This document shows, piece by piece, positions 47,933 through 61,800 of a DNA stretch of 64,000 nucleotides. Each line of letters opens with the position of its first letter. Position 1 is the stretch's first letter. Source of the stretch: Chaetorhynchus papuensis (taxonomy: Eukaryota > Chordata > Aves > Passeriformes > Rhipiduridae); NCBI GenBank assembly GCA_013396525.1, contig VWYX01000119.1, positions 1,272,968 to 1,336,967 on the forward strand. The letters are read 5' to 3'. A program made the position numbers and the translations under genes. The notes beneath the pieces were generated by a model. The model searched no databases and was not told the DNA's origin. It saw nothing but the letters and a program-made list of their open reading frames with translations.

Positions 47933-50306
47933 CTACTCACCACCACCCCCCAAAAAAAGAAGGAAAAAAGTTAATAAAAATTTCTCACTGCAGCAGAAAC
48001 CAGCACTGGTAACTTTTCAGTATACTGTGACCCGATTTAAGAGACATAAATGAATTTCAAATTCATCTCAACTAAGGCTGGACTAAACCTTAACATAATT
48101 CTTTGTCTGACCTTTATCCTTAAGCTTCAAAAGATTGTTGCAACAGTTTCAGTACCATCCCAGAACTCATAGCCTATTCTGCCTCTCTGAGATACACCTC
48201 CTGTCCTTATTAACTTAGTATGGACCAATATAATCACAAAAATAAGTTACAATCATGGAATACTTGGACTGACTAGGTGCTCAAGTTCTTTCCGGTAAAA
48301 AAATTAATCATCAGCTTTTAGTCTAACACTTGGTTGCAGACATCTCTGTTTTCCTCTGGAATATCACAAATATACAGTTAACCAGCCTGGTTTTAGTCCC
48401 TGCACATGACAACTCCGAGATCACAAAAACCAAATTCCGTAAGTACCCTACTTAAAACAGCTACACAGTGTTTGATAACATAAATATGACTCAAATCAAT
48501 ACACAATCATTTTTTAGAACATCTGGATGAACGTGAAGATCAGGAACAGCTCTGCTGTTTTAGCTGGTGGAGCTTCCCCTCCCCCTGAAGGGGGCACTGA
48601 AGGTTACTGCAGTGTCACAAATTTACTTCTAGCTTGGGTATATTGCAGTGCTGGGCTCAGGATAAGCAGCTCTGCTGCCTCCCTCAATGCACACATGCTG
48701 AAAAACAAACCACCTTATTCTACTTCCTCACAGGGGGGAACCCTACTCCTCCTAAAGCCAAGAGCAACTCCTGTTGAGTAGTATCTAAAAGAGCAAGGTT
48801 TCTTATATGAATAACACGATGACAATGGACTGTCAACCTTGACGTAAAAGTTTTTGGTAACATTTCTCATTGTCTTTAACTCATCTTCATATTACATAAA
48901 AAGCCTCAGAAGCCTTCTGTGTACTAGGAGGGGAAAAAAAGTAAAATTTTTAACTAAGCCTACATGAAACTACAGTTCTTTTCTCCTCCCTGTGGCAGTT
49001 AATCCCATCAGAGAAGCTTCCACCCAGTTTAGAGCACTTCTGCACAAACAACGGTAGTAGTAAGAACAGTACGTCATGAGACCAGACTCCTGTTGTGCCA
49101 AACCAGGTCTGAAGCACTCATTTTAATAAGTTGCCAATTACCTTTTTTTTCTGTGTGTGTGCAATACTGAATTATCAAGACAACGATGTTTCAAATGAAA
49201 ATTTAAGAATTTGAATTTTGAAGCCTCTCTACTCAGTCTTTGGAAGCTCAGGAACCAAACTATTGTTTCCAGGAAGATTTACCCAAACAAAAAAAAGTAA
49301 TTCAGACCAGAAGTTATTTAATTCCTCTCTACCTTGTACAAATTTTAGAAACCATAAAGGTTTGCCCATGAAAGATGTCTTTAGTTTCTATGTATCTCTA
49401 AAGCTAAGTTATATGAACACAGCTTTCTCTCTTAAAATCTTAAAGGCATACAAAAAACTTATTAAACAGCACAGACTTTCTCCTTTTACTGAACTACGCT
49501 GATGTGGCAGCATTGTGAAGCCTGCAGTGCCATACTCCAGTGATTCTTTAATACATAAATATGGACATAAAGCTACAAATACACTCTGATGACCTGCAAC
49601 TGGCCTCACTGGAATAGAGAGTATTTTGTCTTTTGAACAGGTACTTTTGCAAAAGTCACGCTTCTCAATAGGAAATTCTAATTAACAGGAGAGTTTGAGG
49701 AAAAAAAGTTAAAAAAACCACTTACTGCAGTAGAAGTTAATGAAGTAATATACGTAAAGAATCAATACTAAAACTAAAGATTCATTCCGTTTTCTTTGAA
49801 GCTTGAATATAAAAAGACTAGATTGTGAGGGAACATTAGAACTCCACTTATTTTAAACTTCTTTTCTGAAGTTATGCATTTTATTTCTACCTAGTAACCT
49901 AAGAAAATAATTTTACTATAGGTGTAACAGCAGCATTTATAATTCAAAACTCCTTAGATTCTTAAATAATTCAGATTGTATAAGTGAACATAGTATTAGC
50001 ATTCATATAAGCAATAAAAGGGGTTTTTTACCTCAGTAAAATCAGGTAACAGTTTGGATACAAAAGCTACTCATGAGCTTCAACCAGGACAACTTCTAGT
50101 TTCTTACTTCTACAAGATGGAAGTATATTTTAGGGATTTTTAACATTTAATCAAGTTTCAGGACACTGGCCTTGTCAGAAAGGTACACCTCACATGCTCA
50201 GCTGTCAGGCTCACTGTATATGACAACCTATACTAAAACACTCTTTTTTACAGGCTCAGAAATTCTGATAATTGTTGTGCTTTCAAAGGAGCTAAGTGTA
50301 ACTTAC
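47933..50306 (-). other. FBXL5 intron 5, contents
   Basis: 2.4 kb of A/T-rich sequence on which I recognise no repeat family or gene. The open frames at 48,527-48,781 and 49,218-49,502 show no known motif. Confidence 0.6.
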
Positions 50307-50489
50307 CTCTGGCCCAGCGAACAGGGTAAAGATGTTTCCACAGAGATCCAGTTTTAGCCAACTGTGACCATTCAGTGCTTACTTGACTACACTGACATAA
50401 CTCTTGGGGGTTAAGGTAACTGAAAATGGTCACCATTACTTCAGGAGGGAGATTAGTAATATTTGTGGTGTGCCCTGTTACTTCGGTTT
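50307..50489 (-). CDS. FBXL5: FBXL5 exon 5, F-box
   Basis: A 183-nt exon after CTGTATTTCAG. It completes Glu, then reads TEVTGHTTNITNLPPEVMVT and IFSYLNPQELCQCSQVS, TEWSQLAKTGSLWKHLYP and RWARG. The LPPEV..IFSYLNPQEL..CSQV..W core is the F-box that binds SKP1. Donor GTAAGT. Confidence 0.99.
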
Positions 50490-52735
50490 CTGAAATACAG
50501 AAAGTGTGTGTTAAGTGAAGCACAGCCTCACAGCTTTAATAACAGTAGTGGAACTCACATTTTGATGAGAACAATGAAAAAAAAGTGTCTGAAAAAATGT
50601 TAACGGCTGTTACAGACAGGTAATGGTTTGGCTTTAAAAGGCTTTCACTGTAACAACACCTTGAACAACAAAAAAAAAAAACCAGCTCAGTTTTCTGTTT
50701 GCCACCTTCTCATCTGGCTCATTCATTCAAAAAAAAAAGGAAATTAATGCTACTCAACTACAGAAAGATGAAAGCAGTACCTGCTATGAATGAAATGCCT
50801 TAAATAAAAAGCCTTCTGTTGCAGATGGTATCTGTACCTGGTTTGCCACCTTCCCAGGAAACAGTACTAGCACATGGAACCTACCAGCTGGGACCACTCT
50901 CACTGGAAGTGCTCAGCCTCTTGACTGGGACACAGAAAAGTTCATGCTCAACTCCTTGCAGCTGTCTTGAATTTTATTTCTAGCTCTAGCTGCTAGCATT
51001 GATAATTTTAACTTCTGAATGGTGATGAGCCATTCAGGTTGTAAAGTAATACTAAGTTCTAGATTAGAGACTAAAATTTGACCACTGTAATTAATACTTC
51101 AATGGACAGCAGTAGGAACTATTTCCAATAGCTCTCCCTGACTGCCATACTGCAAATAGAGCTGCCAACTACATAAAATAACAAATTCAGAGCTTTGGTT
51201 AGTGAGGCCTTTTGCTGTTTTAAGAGATTTTTAATGTTTTGTTTCAGGACAATTTCCTTGGAAAAAAATATTTCTAAAGGAGTTTTCAGGAGTCCTTCAA
51301 AATAGCAGGTTTTACTTTTTTTTTTTTTTCATTTCTAAAGTACCTAAAACTTTCACAGAGAGAGAAGCATCAGATTTTTTTTTTTCGCAAAGAAGCTTCA
51401 AAAGTGAGCACAATGTAAACTTTACCATGTGATATGCTATTGCTACTTCAAAAAATATAATTAAATACAGTTCCACTTGATGAATCAATGTATTTATTTG
51501 TACAACTAGCATGTTGCTGCATAAGTTACAGAGAATTTCGCATGAAAATGCAGTTAAGCCTGCACAGGACTGCAAGCTATGTTATTTTCTTCCCTTTGTA
51601 AAAAATGAATGTAAGATACATATTCTTCCCTCCCAAAGTCTAAAACACAACGACTGCAGAATTACTACTGTCCCAAAACTGCTATTCCAGCTAGATCTAA
51701 CAGCAAGTAATGCCACAAAAGCTATGTCTGTCACATTCATCTGTTAAGACTCAATAGCATTTCACAGAACGGACCATGATCCTTTCTGAAGGCTTCACCT
51801 GGAGGGCAGAAAATGACCAGTTGAGTAGTTCAGAGAAGTCAAGTTTCATCCAAAAAATCTGATTACAGAGCAATTTGTCAAGTTTTTCTAATGAGAGCAG
51901 CACATCTTATCAACATCACAAACTCAGGTCGTGAGAGCTCACTCTACGTATCATTTTTTTTTCTCAGCACTACACTTTTGGTACAATAACTCCTCTTCCT
52001 TGGGGCATCAATTTTTTTTTAAGAGTGAAAACTGTAAATACTGACAACTTAGGCTGACTCAGCAGTCATAGAACAAGCCTGAAGCATACTTTATTAGTTA
52101 TCCATTTATTCTAAGTTTCACCAGAAAAGGCAGTTAGAGATAAATGCAAAATAAATATCCGCTTTCAGAACACACATTTCATCTGACCTATTCACACGCT
52201 GCACAGATATATTCCCTTGCATTACTCCACACTCACAGTTCCTTTCTCATTCCTCAGAGGCCCAGGAAAGTTACGGAGTGGAGCCAGGAGGTGAATGTTT
52301 TTAATCTGAAATACTGTCACTTGGCTAACTATTATTGTGTTGTGTTATTAAAACATCAACAGAAGAAGATTACACGGCAGTCCTGAAAACCAAGAATGAA
52401 ATGCAGAGTCTGCAAATAGAAAATATCATTTCAACGGAAGCGTGAAATTAGAAGTTAATTACAATTTTCATCTGTTTATTGCATCAAATATTAGCATGGG
52501 AGGGAAGGAAGCAGAATAAGGTTGAGAACAGGTAGAGTGAAGTACTATCTACATTACAACCTGCCAAGATGCCCATATCAAACAGTAAAGTTTCTGAAAC
52601 CAGTTTCAAAACTGGTTTGCAGATATGCCCATTTTATAAGAACTGCTCTGCCGGTACCTAACTTTAGGTATGTCACTGGTGTGGCTTTTTACATAAAAAC
52701 TGCAGTTTGAAAGTTAATTTAATTAGATGCTTCAC
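50490..52735 (-). other. FBXL5 intron 4, contents
   Basis: 2.2 kb, A/T-rich. T runs on the plus strand at about 51,317-51,330 and 51,375-51,384. No repeat family or gene recognised. Confidence 0.6.
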
Positions 52736-52919
52736 CTTGATCTGCCTTCTCATCCACAGAATACTTAAAGACCTTCTGAAGCTCTTCTGCTTGATTCCAC
52801 TTACTGAGACCTCTGAATTCTGCAGCCTCTTTCTGTGAGCAGTGCTGTGCAATTACTTTCTTCTTAATATCTTTCAGCTCTTCATAAGTAAAGTATTCCA
52901 TCAACATTGGCTGAAAAAC
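52736..52919 (-). CDS. FBXL5: FBXL5 exon 4, end of the hemerythrin domain
   Basis: A 184-nt exon after CCTTTAG, reading VFQPMLMEYFTYEELKDIKK and VIAQHCSQKEAAEFRGLSKW, ending DEKADQ before GTGAAG. Last helix of the iron-sensing hemerythrin domain and the linker to the F-box. Compared with the human sequence as I recall it, a residue is missing near AAEFRGL. Confidence 0.98.
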
Positions 52920-53714
52920 CTAAAGGAAAAAGGGAAAAAAAAAAAAAAGAACTGGTGCTGACAGAAATAGTCAATAATGCTACACAGACCTGCCAAAACA
53001 GAATTTCTCATTTCAAATTCTGTCAAAGTAAAACATGTAATACAGTAAGTGAACCTAAGGACAGGACCATGGAGGTTTTGAATTCTTACCCTCTGCTTTC
53101 TAACAGATAACTGCACAGCACCAGGCAAGCTGTTTTAATTGTTTTCCCCACCAGAAAAGGGAAGGGATTCAAGTTGCTTAATCTATATAGCTTATCAAGG
53201 TACTCACATGGAAGACAAAGTAGCAAGGAAGAAAAACATGAGAAAAGACTTCCCTTGGACAGACTTCAGAAGATGCTTCTCAGTTTTTGGATACCCATAA
53301 ATCATCAGACTGGCAGTACTAGTCTGTGTTTCAAATATAGGTCAGAAGATGTTTGGGAGTGTCAGTTTGAGTCATGAAGCACTGGTTTACAGGACCTCTC
53401 TTTTCTCATTTAAGCTTTGCTACATATCCATTTTAACCTCTTGATGCAAACAAATCCCAGCCCCAGTGGACTTTTGTTATCAATTTTTTCAAGAATCAGA
53501 ATTTCATCATAAACTTCCAACACACTCAGTTTCAGAACACGTCACTTTGCCGTCAGAGAACTGAACAATGACAACATACTCCTGAATGCAAATTATTATA
53601 TCTATAAAAACAGGTAATTTAAAAAACAATGAACCTCTAAGCCATTTGTCCCTATTCAGTCATTCCAAACCCCAAGGAAGATAACCATCACACTTGAAGA
53701 AAATTTTTACCTAC

Positions 53715-53810
53715 CTCCTCTTCCTCTTTCATATGAGGAAGGAAATCCCTGGTAAAGGCTTCCAATCTCTCCTTCAGCTGTTTCGCATAGTTTAGCTGTT
53801 CATATTCATT
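53715..53810 (-). CDS. FBXL5: FBXL5 exon 3, hemerythrin helix with iron ligands
   Basis: A 96-nt phase-0 exon reading NEYEQLNYAKQLKERLEAFT and RDFLPHMKEEEE. The His and Glu of LPHMKEEE correspond to human iron ligands His126 and Glu130. Donor GTAGGT. Confidence 0.99.
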
Positions 53811-55591
53811 CTGAGAAGAAAGCAAAGACCTAATGGTTACCCAATGTCATCCAGCCATTCAAGGACTGAATGTCCAATAAAGCAGTGGTTCGAAGGAAAG
53901 CCCATTTGCCCTTCCCATGCATGCAGCAGGTTTGCTCTGTTTCAGGGTAAGAACGTGTCTACTTAATGACGCTGTCACGCTGTACTGGCCTGTTAACAAG
54001 CACAGAAAAGTGTTCCCTTCCTGCCTGATTCCAACTTATTTTATTAGCATATATGAATTCATTTGTCTAATCCTATTTTTACTGTGGAGCAAAGACTGAA
54101 ATCTGCCAATCTACCATCTCACACAAAGTAGTAAAGTACTAATTTAAGTATTTGCATGGTTTGTATATAAAGTATTCTAGGATACAACCGTTCTGCATCT
54201 TTTAATGCATTTTACCTTCGTTATTCTAAAATTCTAACTTCCAAATTATAAACAGAATTTATAGTCAGACATGCTATATAGATTTTTACTCTGGAAACTG
54301 AAAGAAGCTCTTAAATAAAGATGTAGCTGACATTTAAACATTCAAGTTAAACCAACCTCATGTATCAATATGTTAACTTATTCTCTGAGATAGTAATAAG
54401 AAGTTGGTTCTGAAATCTTCCCAGTAATTGCAACATACTTAAGTTCCTCCTAACTCTTACTGTAAATGTTGTTTTTCTTTTCAAACTTCTACAACATCAA
54501 GAAACCCTGACTACTACCAAGACAAGCTTAAGCCATCAGTTTAAATTAAACTAATCACTCCCTAAAAATAGTTAAACATTAACTAAAGTTAACATATCTA
54601 AAGAGAACTAAAGAAATCTGGTTTTGCACACTTAAGAAATGAAGTAACAGAACAACACCAGCATCCTATCAGAGAAGGTGTAACACAAAGCCAAGTGCTA
54701 AATTTCCCTCTTTCATCTTCCTTCACTTCTTGTTTCATTAATGGATACAAGATAAAATTTAAGGTTTATTACGCATAAGGAAAAAATTATTTGTAGGGTT
54801 CCCAGGTCAAAACCAAGCTTAGATGGTAAAATGGAGTCAATCAAGTGCATATTTAGTATTTTTCTTACTGAAAATCGGAACCACACATATTAGAAACATA
54901 ATGTGGGATGTCAAATGACTACTGGAGACCCTAGTTCTTAGGGGGCAGGAAGGCGGAGTTGAGTTGGATACCCCAAGAGAAAGACATGGAAGAATTCAAG
55001 AAGAATTCTACTGGAGAAGAACTTATCTAAGTCACTGTCAAAAAAGCCAGCTGGAGAAATAATATTTAGAGTTCTTTGATGACTGGATCATTAACAGGCC
55101 TGCTGACCTACAGATTACTGGAAGGAGTACATGACTCACAGAGTAAAACAATGCTGGTTTTGTAAGTCTGGGCATCATCTACATTTGTGACAATAATACA
55201 ACACTGTGCATTACAAAAAAAAAGATCCTCAAGGTTTCCTAACAAATTAATAAAGCCCCATTATTTCTACAGCCAGAAACTTCTGACCAGTTAGAAAAAC
55301 AGCCTTTATATTTGAAACTTCCATATTGTCTCTCCAAAACACTTCCAATTATCTGGTGATGACCGTCTGTCACAAAACACATCTCTGAAAAGAATTTTTA
55401 CTAAAAAAAAAGTAATTGTGGTGAATGGCAAAATAATTTGTGTTTCGGACTAGAAAGTATCAAAAAAACATACATGTTTCTTCTTCCTCCTTAGTTTATT
55501 CATAGGGAACATTAAGAAGAGTCAAGGCAAACTAGTGTGTAATCACAGCATGTTTTCCTCAGGTCACAAATCTCTCTTATAGTCTACTTAC
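53811..55591 (-). other. FBXL5 intron 2, contents
   Basis: 1.8 kb, A/T-rich, with no repeat family or gene recognised. Confidence 0.6.
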
Positions 55592-55807
55592 CTTTACATT
55601 CTTCAACCCTTTTTCAAAAAGGCTAAGCATCTCTGAGAGTTTGTTGTCTGAGTGCACATTGTACACTGTCCGGCTGCGCTGCTGAAGCAAACCAATGATA
55701 CACTCATTTTCAATCTGCTCATGCATTTTAAATTCCTTGAATGTGGCATAAAGGGATTGCAGCAGAGCCCGAAAATCATTGTTGTTGGAGAAGTTGGTCT
55801 TGGAAAG
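55592..55807 (-). CDS. FBXL5: FBXL5 exon 2, hemerythrin domain with iron ligands
   Basis: A 216-nt phase-0 exon after TTTCTCCTAG, reading LSKTNFSNNNDFRALLQSLY, then EFKMHEQIENECIIGLLQQR and NVHSDNKLSEMLSLFEKGL. MHEQIE holds the counterparts of human iron ligands His57, Glu58 and Glu61, and NVH that of His80. The phase predicts that exon 1 ends on a whole codon, as the human exon does. The Cys in ENECII replaces a Tyr in human. Confidence 0.99.
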
Positions 55808-58800
55808 CTAGGAGAAAGAAAAGTTCATAAAAAACCAATGAAAATCACATCAAACTCAAGTGAAATCCTTAGGACAGGTATTAGCTCCAGGGATTCATCC
55901 CTCCCCTTACTTATAAAAGTTAAACACCTTCAGTTTTTTACATAAAATGAAGCCAGTAAAATCAAAATTGTATTTAAGCAACATAAACCAAATCTTGTGA
56001 AACACTGAGGTAAACAAATGTAGAACGATTTCCTGGCAGAAGTCAATGCAATCTCCCCAGCCTGGCAGATTACTAAAGCCCCTTTCCCAGACCCACATTT
56101 TTGTCCATACCAAAAAGCCATTAACATAGGCCTCTGAGCCCATCTCTAGGGATGTATTATCCACAAGGAATACTGAGTCCTACCAGTGAATACAAACTGT
56201 ATTAGCTGTTAAAGAAGGTTTACAATGGAGCAAACCCCAAGAAATCAAGACAGCACAAAGTTCCAGGTAATACATTAGTGCCATTTTTGCACGTGTACAG
56301 TCACCATTGGCAACAATACATTCTGAAACTGCATTTTCCTTTGGTGAACGTAGAAAACCAGGGTCTTTTCCATTCTTTACTCCATGTGTAGCTTCAAGAA
56401 TCACAATCTACAGCAGTATACAAGACCAAGCATCATAAAAGTAGACTTCAGTTCAGAAAACAAGCTACTGGAATATTGAGAAATGGCTTAGCTACAAAGA
56501 CTCTGGGTTTTACAAGAAATAGGAATCTGAGACATACATATTCATACATAATACATACATCAAAAACAACTACAAATTGAGATATGCAAAACTTTTTTTC
56601 ATTAAAAACCCCCAAATGTACTTATTCATTGTGACATTGCATTGCCACTTCCTGGCAGCAACCAGCAAAATGCAACTGAAACATGCTGGACACCTGCCAA
56701 GTCCTTATGCAACTCCAAGTCAGCTGTACATACTGTGCATTACATGCTGTACATATGAGCAAAATGACTCTTATTATGAAAGACAAATTTGCTTAGCCTC
56801 AGAAGACAGAGAAAACAGGGTGAAGTTTAAGAGGGTTTTTTGTTTTGTTTTTTTTCCAATACACTTTAGACCAACTACTGACAGAAGTTAGAAAAAACTG
56901 AAGTCTGTAACACACTGTTAGGATTTGAGGCATACGTTGTTACGTATCCCTAATGGGAAAAGATCTTGGCTCCCAAGGCCATTTCTATCCTACACTCTTT
57001 GTGTATGCAATTTAAGAACATCCGTTAGAAATAAATTGTTATAGAAGCCACTGTAGCATGAAACACTTGTATATTCACCTCTGCTACTGAGGCTTCCAGC
57101 AGATATCCCACAAATTAGGAACTCTGGAGAGGATATTGAAGTTTAGTAACTATACTTGAATCAGAAATCACTGTATTAAAAAGGTCAGCCAAAGCTGCGA
57201 ACAACTGGCTTTTGAGAGGACAGGTAGCCTAGCAACAAAGTCACTTGGTCAGATCTGTAATTTCATTACCAGGACTGATGAAGTCTCATGATGGGGGACC
57301 AAGACTATTAAGACAGCAGCTACTCCATTCTGAGGTCCACTTTTCACCAGCTCTAACAAGGAAAGCTAGTGCAGGAGTTTAGTACTGCAAGAAGAAAACC
57401 ACACACCCCCAAACTCAAAGAATGGCAAGGGAGAGGAAATGGACTGTATTATGGAATTTTATTGACTCATCAAACATATAAAGCACAGTGCATGTGAGTG
57501 AGACCCCTGAACAGGCTTAAAATACACCACGCTAAATCACAGCCACCAGTGCTCAAGATACTGGGGAGCTTTCTGCGCTTCTGAAGACATTACATTTAAG
57601 CAGCTGTACATTACAGTACAATTGGTTCTGTGTTTGGAATACAAACTCTAATTGAGGAGCAGTACCACAAGAGCAACAGTTTTGGTGGCTCCTAAAATTT
57701 AAGAATTATTCATAATCCAAACAGCCTGAGCAACTGTCCAAACAACAGTCAGTCCTTTGTATTGTGAAGTCTGTTGAAATATTTCAGAGACCTGTGGCTG
57801 ATGCAGGCATAGTTTAGAAGTAGCCAGGAGCTTTTAAATTCATTACTAACTTTATTTATTAAAAGAAAATAAATGATGCAATTAAAGCACAGCCATGCTT
57901 GAAAAATCTTTGTAGCTCAGACAATCACATGCCAGTTTTAGTTGAGTGTTCAACTCACTGGACTGTAATAGAGCCATTAACACGGTCAAGATGTTGTACA
58001 GACTTGTAGCAAACACACCTCTCCTTACTGAAGGATACTGTTTAATTTTTGTGCATTAAGAACAAGATACCAATACTGGCAATATTAACAGCAACTGCTA
58101 TTGAGACAGTGCTTCATGTTCATGACACTCAACTGCAATAACTCTACACGCAACTCTTCCATCTCCCTTGTGGCTTTAGTGCTTTCATTAAAGAAATGAA
58201 ACTTTCTGTCTGATGAAGACAGAGACATTTCCATCCACAATGTTGTGAATAAATAAGGAAGCTCAAGACTGCTAATTAAATCACCAAACAAAACACAGTA
58301 TTTAATTTGGTTTCTGGAAGTGTTTTACACATGTGCCAATATGGAAAAATATCTTCTTAGAAGAACAAAATTAATTTTCCAGTAACATTAGTTTACAGTG
58401 AGTAAACTGAAACAGATTTTTCCTACTAACTATGCCAAAAATACATTTAATGAGTGAAAAACATTTGCTTCTTCCTTAAAAATATCCAAGCATCCTATGA
58501 ACCAACAAGGGGAAAGCAGCAAAGAGGAATAAAGAAAAAGTACTCTGCCCTTATCAGACTAGCACAGCAGTAAGCAAAGTCTATGCTGCATGCTAACTTT
58601 CCCAGTTACAAGTATCTCTATTCCCAACTACAAGCTGGAAAACTACAAAAATATGAGGAAGGAGAACAGGAGAGGAAAAATTTATTTTTCTACTTTTCCC
58701 ACAGATTTTACAAATTTAAAATGGAATAATTTCTCAAGGTTAAAAAGTTTAACGTGGCTACAAATTCACAAACCACTTAATTTCAAATGAAGGTTTTCCC

Positions 58801-61800
58801 TTTCAGCACCTGAATTCTGAACAACCACTAACCTTAAAAATTCAGTCTGGAATCTAAAAAAAAATTGAAGACATTTTTTTCTTCCTGGTCTTCTTGATCA
58901 GTTGTTGTTTTTATGTGTCATCACAAGTAACATTTTTGACAGACCATTCCTCTATATTCTGCTTTCCATGTATAACCACATCAAGACTTATACAATCAGC
59001 TGATAGCCACAGGATGTGAAATAAAAGACATAATATTCCTGATAATTAATGTAGATTTCTACCACTAGTTAACTCAGCAGATTTAAAACTAATTTTAAAA
59101 ATAGTAAAATACTTTTCATTATGGAGCTGGTAGACTGTTCTGATTAAAAGAAAAAAGATACCAGGATAAATATCAGGAAAGAGTTTTTCTCCCACAGTGG
59201 TTGGCAACTGGAACAGGCTCCACAAGGAAGTGGTCACAAAACCGAATCTGACAGAGCTCAAGAAGGCTTTGGACAATGCTGTCAGGCACATGGTGTGAGT
59301 CTCGGGGTTGGAATTCTTGCACAGGGACAGGAATCGGACTTGATGATCCTGATGGGTCCCTTCTGACTCTATATTCTATGATAAAAAAAAATGATTCTAT
59401 GAAATAAACCAACTGATTTTTAGAATAGAATAGCACCAGGAAAAAAAAGCAGCAGGCATTACTAGTCAGCTATGTATTTTCACTGTTACATTTTTAGGTA
59501 TTAGCACTCTGCATATGCAATAGCACTAAAACTCAAAGGACAAACTTGGACTCTGCAGAGGTATTACCTCAATTTCAGGCACAAGAAAACAGAGGAACAA
59601 AGACCATAACAAGGTGTGCCTGTATCAACACCAAGAGCATGCAGCTTCATGTTATACTTAATCTGCTGGAAATTGGGGCACAGGGATGGAGGAGGAAACA
59701 CACAGAAGGAGCAGCCCTGCCTCTAACTGTGCATTCCTGCTGCTTCCCTGGAATATGTGGTAGCAGTTATGCAGCTGCAAGATGAACCCATCTGGTGTAC
59801 TAATCCAGGGAAGAGCTGTGCCTTCTACTGGGTTCATTCTTCACCTGGTTGGAGCACTAGTAACACTCAGTTACATAAAAGCCATGTCTTACTTAGGAAC
59901 CCACAAGAAGCTCAGTTTATATTGTCCCCAAGGAAGAACTTGGGTACCAAGGTAGCCTACCCAAGACAATGACCATCCTCAGTGTCACCTCTCCTTGGCT
60001 TGCTCTCATACATAAAGGTATACAAGGTGAACATTAAGAGAATTAGCTAAACTGCTTCACACTCCCACCTGTTCATGTGTACGAAGCCTAAATCAGGGGA
60101 GAAATCAGGTTTTTTTGGGCACTTTTCTTGGCAATGGGTCAACCCAAAATAATAGCAAATAGTTAGGCAGGAAGTGGCAGAACTCAACAAGAAATTCAAA
60201 GCTTTCAAATGCCCTTCTTTCCATTGCTGTCTTCCCTATGCAACCCTGTCCTCTGTGTAATCTTCTCACTGGTTTTGCAGCATCACTAAAATCTTGAAAT
60301 AGCTTTTCAAAAACCCAACTAATCAAACAAAAAAATAAAACAAACAAACAAAAAAACCCCACAAACCAAAACCAATCAATAAACACTATACTAACTCAAA
60401 GATTCAGGCACACAAAATTACAAAATTATTTTGTTTTCAAAGAACACTGGCAACAGGAAAGGTAAAACCTCATATTCTATTTTCAAAGGCTAAGATCAAG
60501 CTGATAAATGCCAACCATAAGGGAACAGTGAAAAAACCTATTGTATTTCCATTTTTACTGGTGTCTTCCATATCACTGTCTTGTATTGCACCCACAGTCA
60601 ATTTTGTCTAATGAACACCTATAGATGAGGTTTTGAATCATGAACAGCATTTCACAATGAGACATGAATAACAACATGGGACTAACTCAATCAAGATTTT
60701 CAGTGATGCAATTGCTAAAAGTGTTAGATCCCCTTGGGGTTCACAGTAGAAAGCACAGCTCAGGAAGCACTGATAAAATTAGCTAGGCCTCCTCCACCAT
60801 GTGATTTCCACAGGTAAAAGTCTACCAAGGATAGAAGAAAGAAGGCTGTCACCAGGTCTGCAGAGAAGAACCAGAAAGAACAAAAAATTTAAAACCAATT
60901 AAAAATCTACTAAATATATGAGCTATGAGGGCCTTGAATAAAAGCATGATGAACACTTACAACTATGCTGTTATTTATCTATCTGTGTCACACTATTCTA
61001 GATGCCATGGAAGACTTCTTTCATGTCTTATATCCTCAAAGATACAGGCTTCTACTAAGACCTGGTCTTCTGGCCTTCTGTGAGGTCGTACCTCAAGTCC
61101 CAAGAGAGAAATCTCCCACTGCAGTAACTCATGAAACAGAACCACAGCAACCATGTCTTTGCACCTCTGCATCAGTCTCACTACAATTTCCTAGCACAAA
61201 GGTGGGCATTGGAAAAATTCACCACTCCAGTTTAATTCACCTTGGGCACTAACTGCAAAAGCAAAAAGCCAAGTCTCTCAAGAATTACAGCTTGCACTAT
61301 TCAATCAGTTAAAGCATATTCTAGGATAGCTGCACAAAACCTGTACTAACCCTGATATACTGTGATTACAGTTCCTGGATTTTTAGAAGGCATCAGTTTC
61401 TTTTTTTGTTTTTAACACAGAATGTGAGAGAATAAATTGGTACTTAATGCAGAGAAGGACAAAGGTGGGTTGTTACTGCTCTCCAGAGCAGACTGGGAGA
61501 GAGGATGAAAGATCAGAGCAATATGTTAAGGGTGAACAGAAAACTTTTTTGATACAATGCAAGGGCAAAAATGGTTAATAAGCAATTACTTGGAGAAAAA
61601 ACTGCTACCATGTCTGGCATAAGAAACTACCCTCCGTTTTTTCTTATGAAGGCAAAAAAAGATATAAAAGCATCTGGTAAGTAAGAAAAAATAGGTGTTT
61701 TGATAAACATAATTAAAGAAATGGTGAGAAGATAGCAACAAGTGCTAACAGTGTCATGAAAAAGGGAGTGAAATTGCTATGCAGGTCTGAAGAGCCTCAA

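Noticed and set aside
60965..61252. Open frames on both strands in FBXL5 intron 1
   Set aside because: They overlap each other, have no conserved motif I know and no splice signals in a matching phase with FBXL5.
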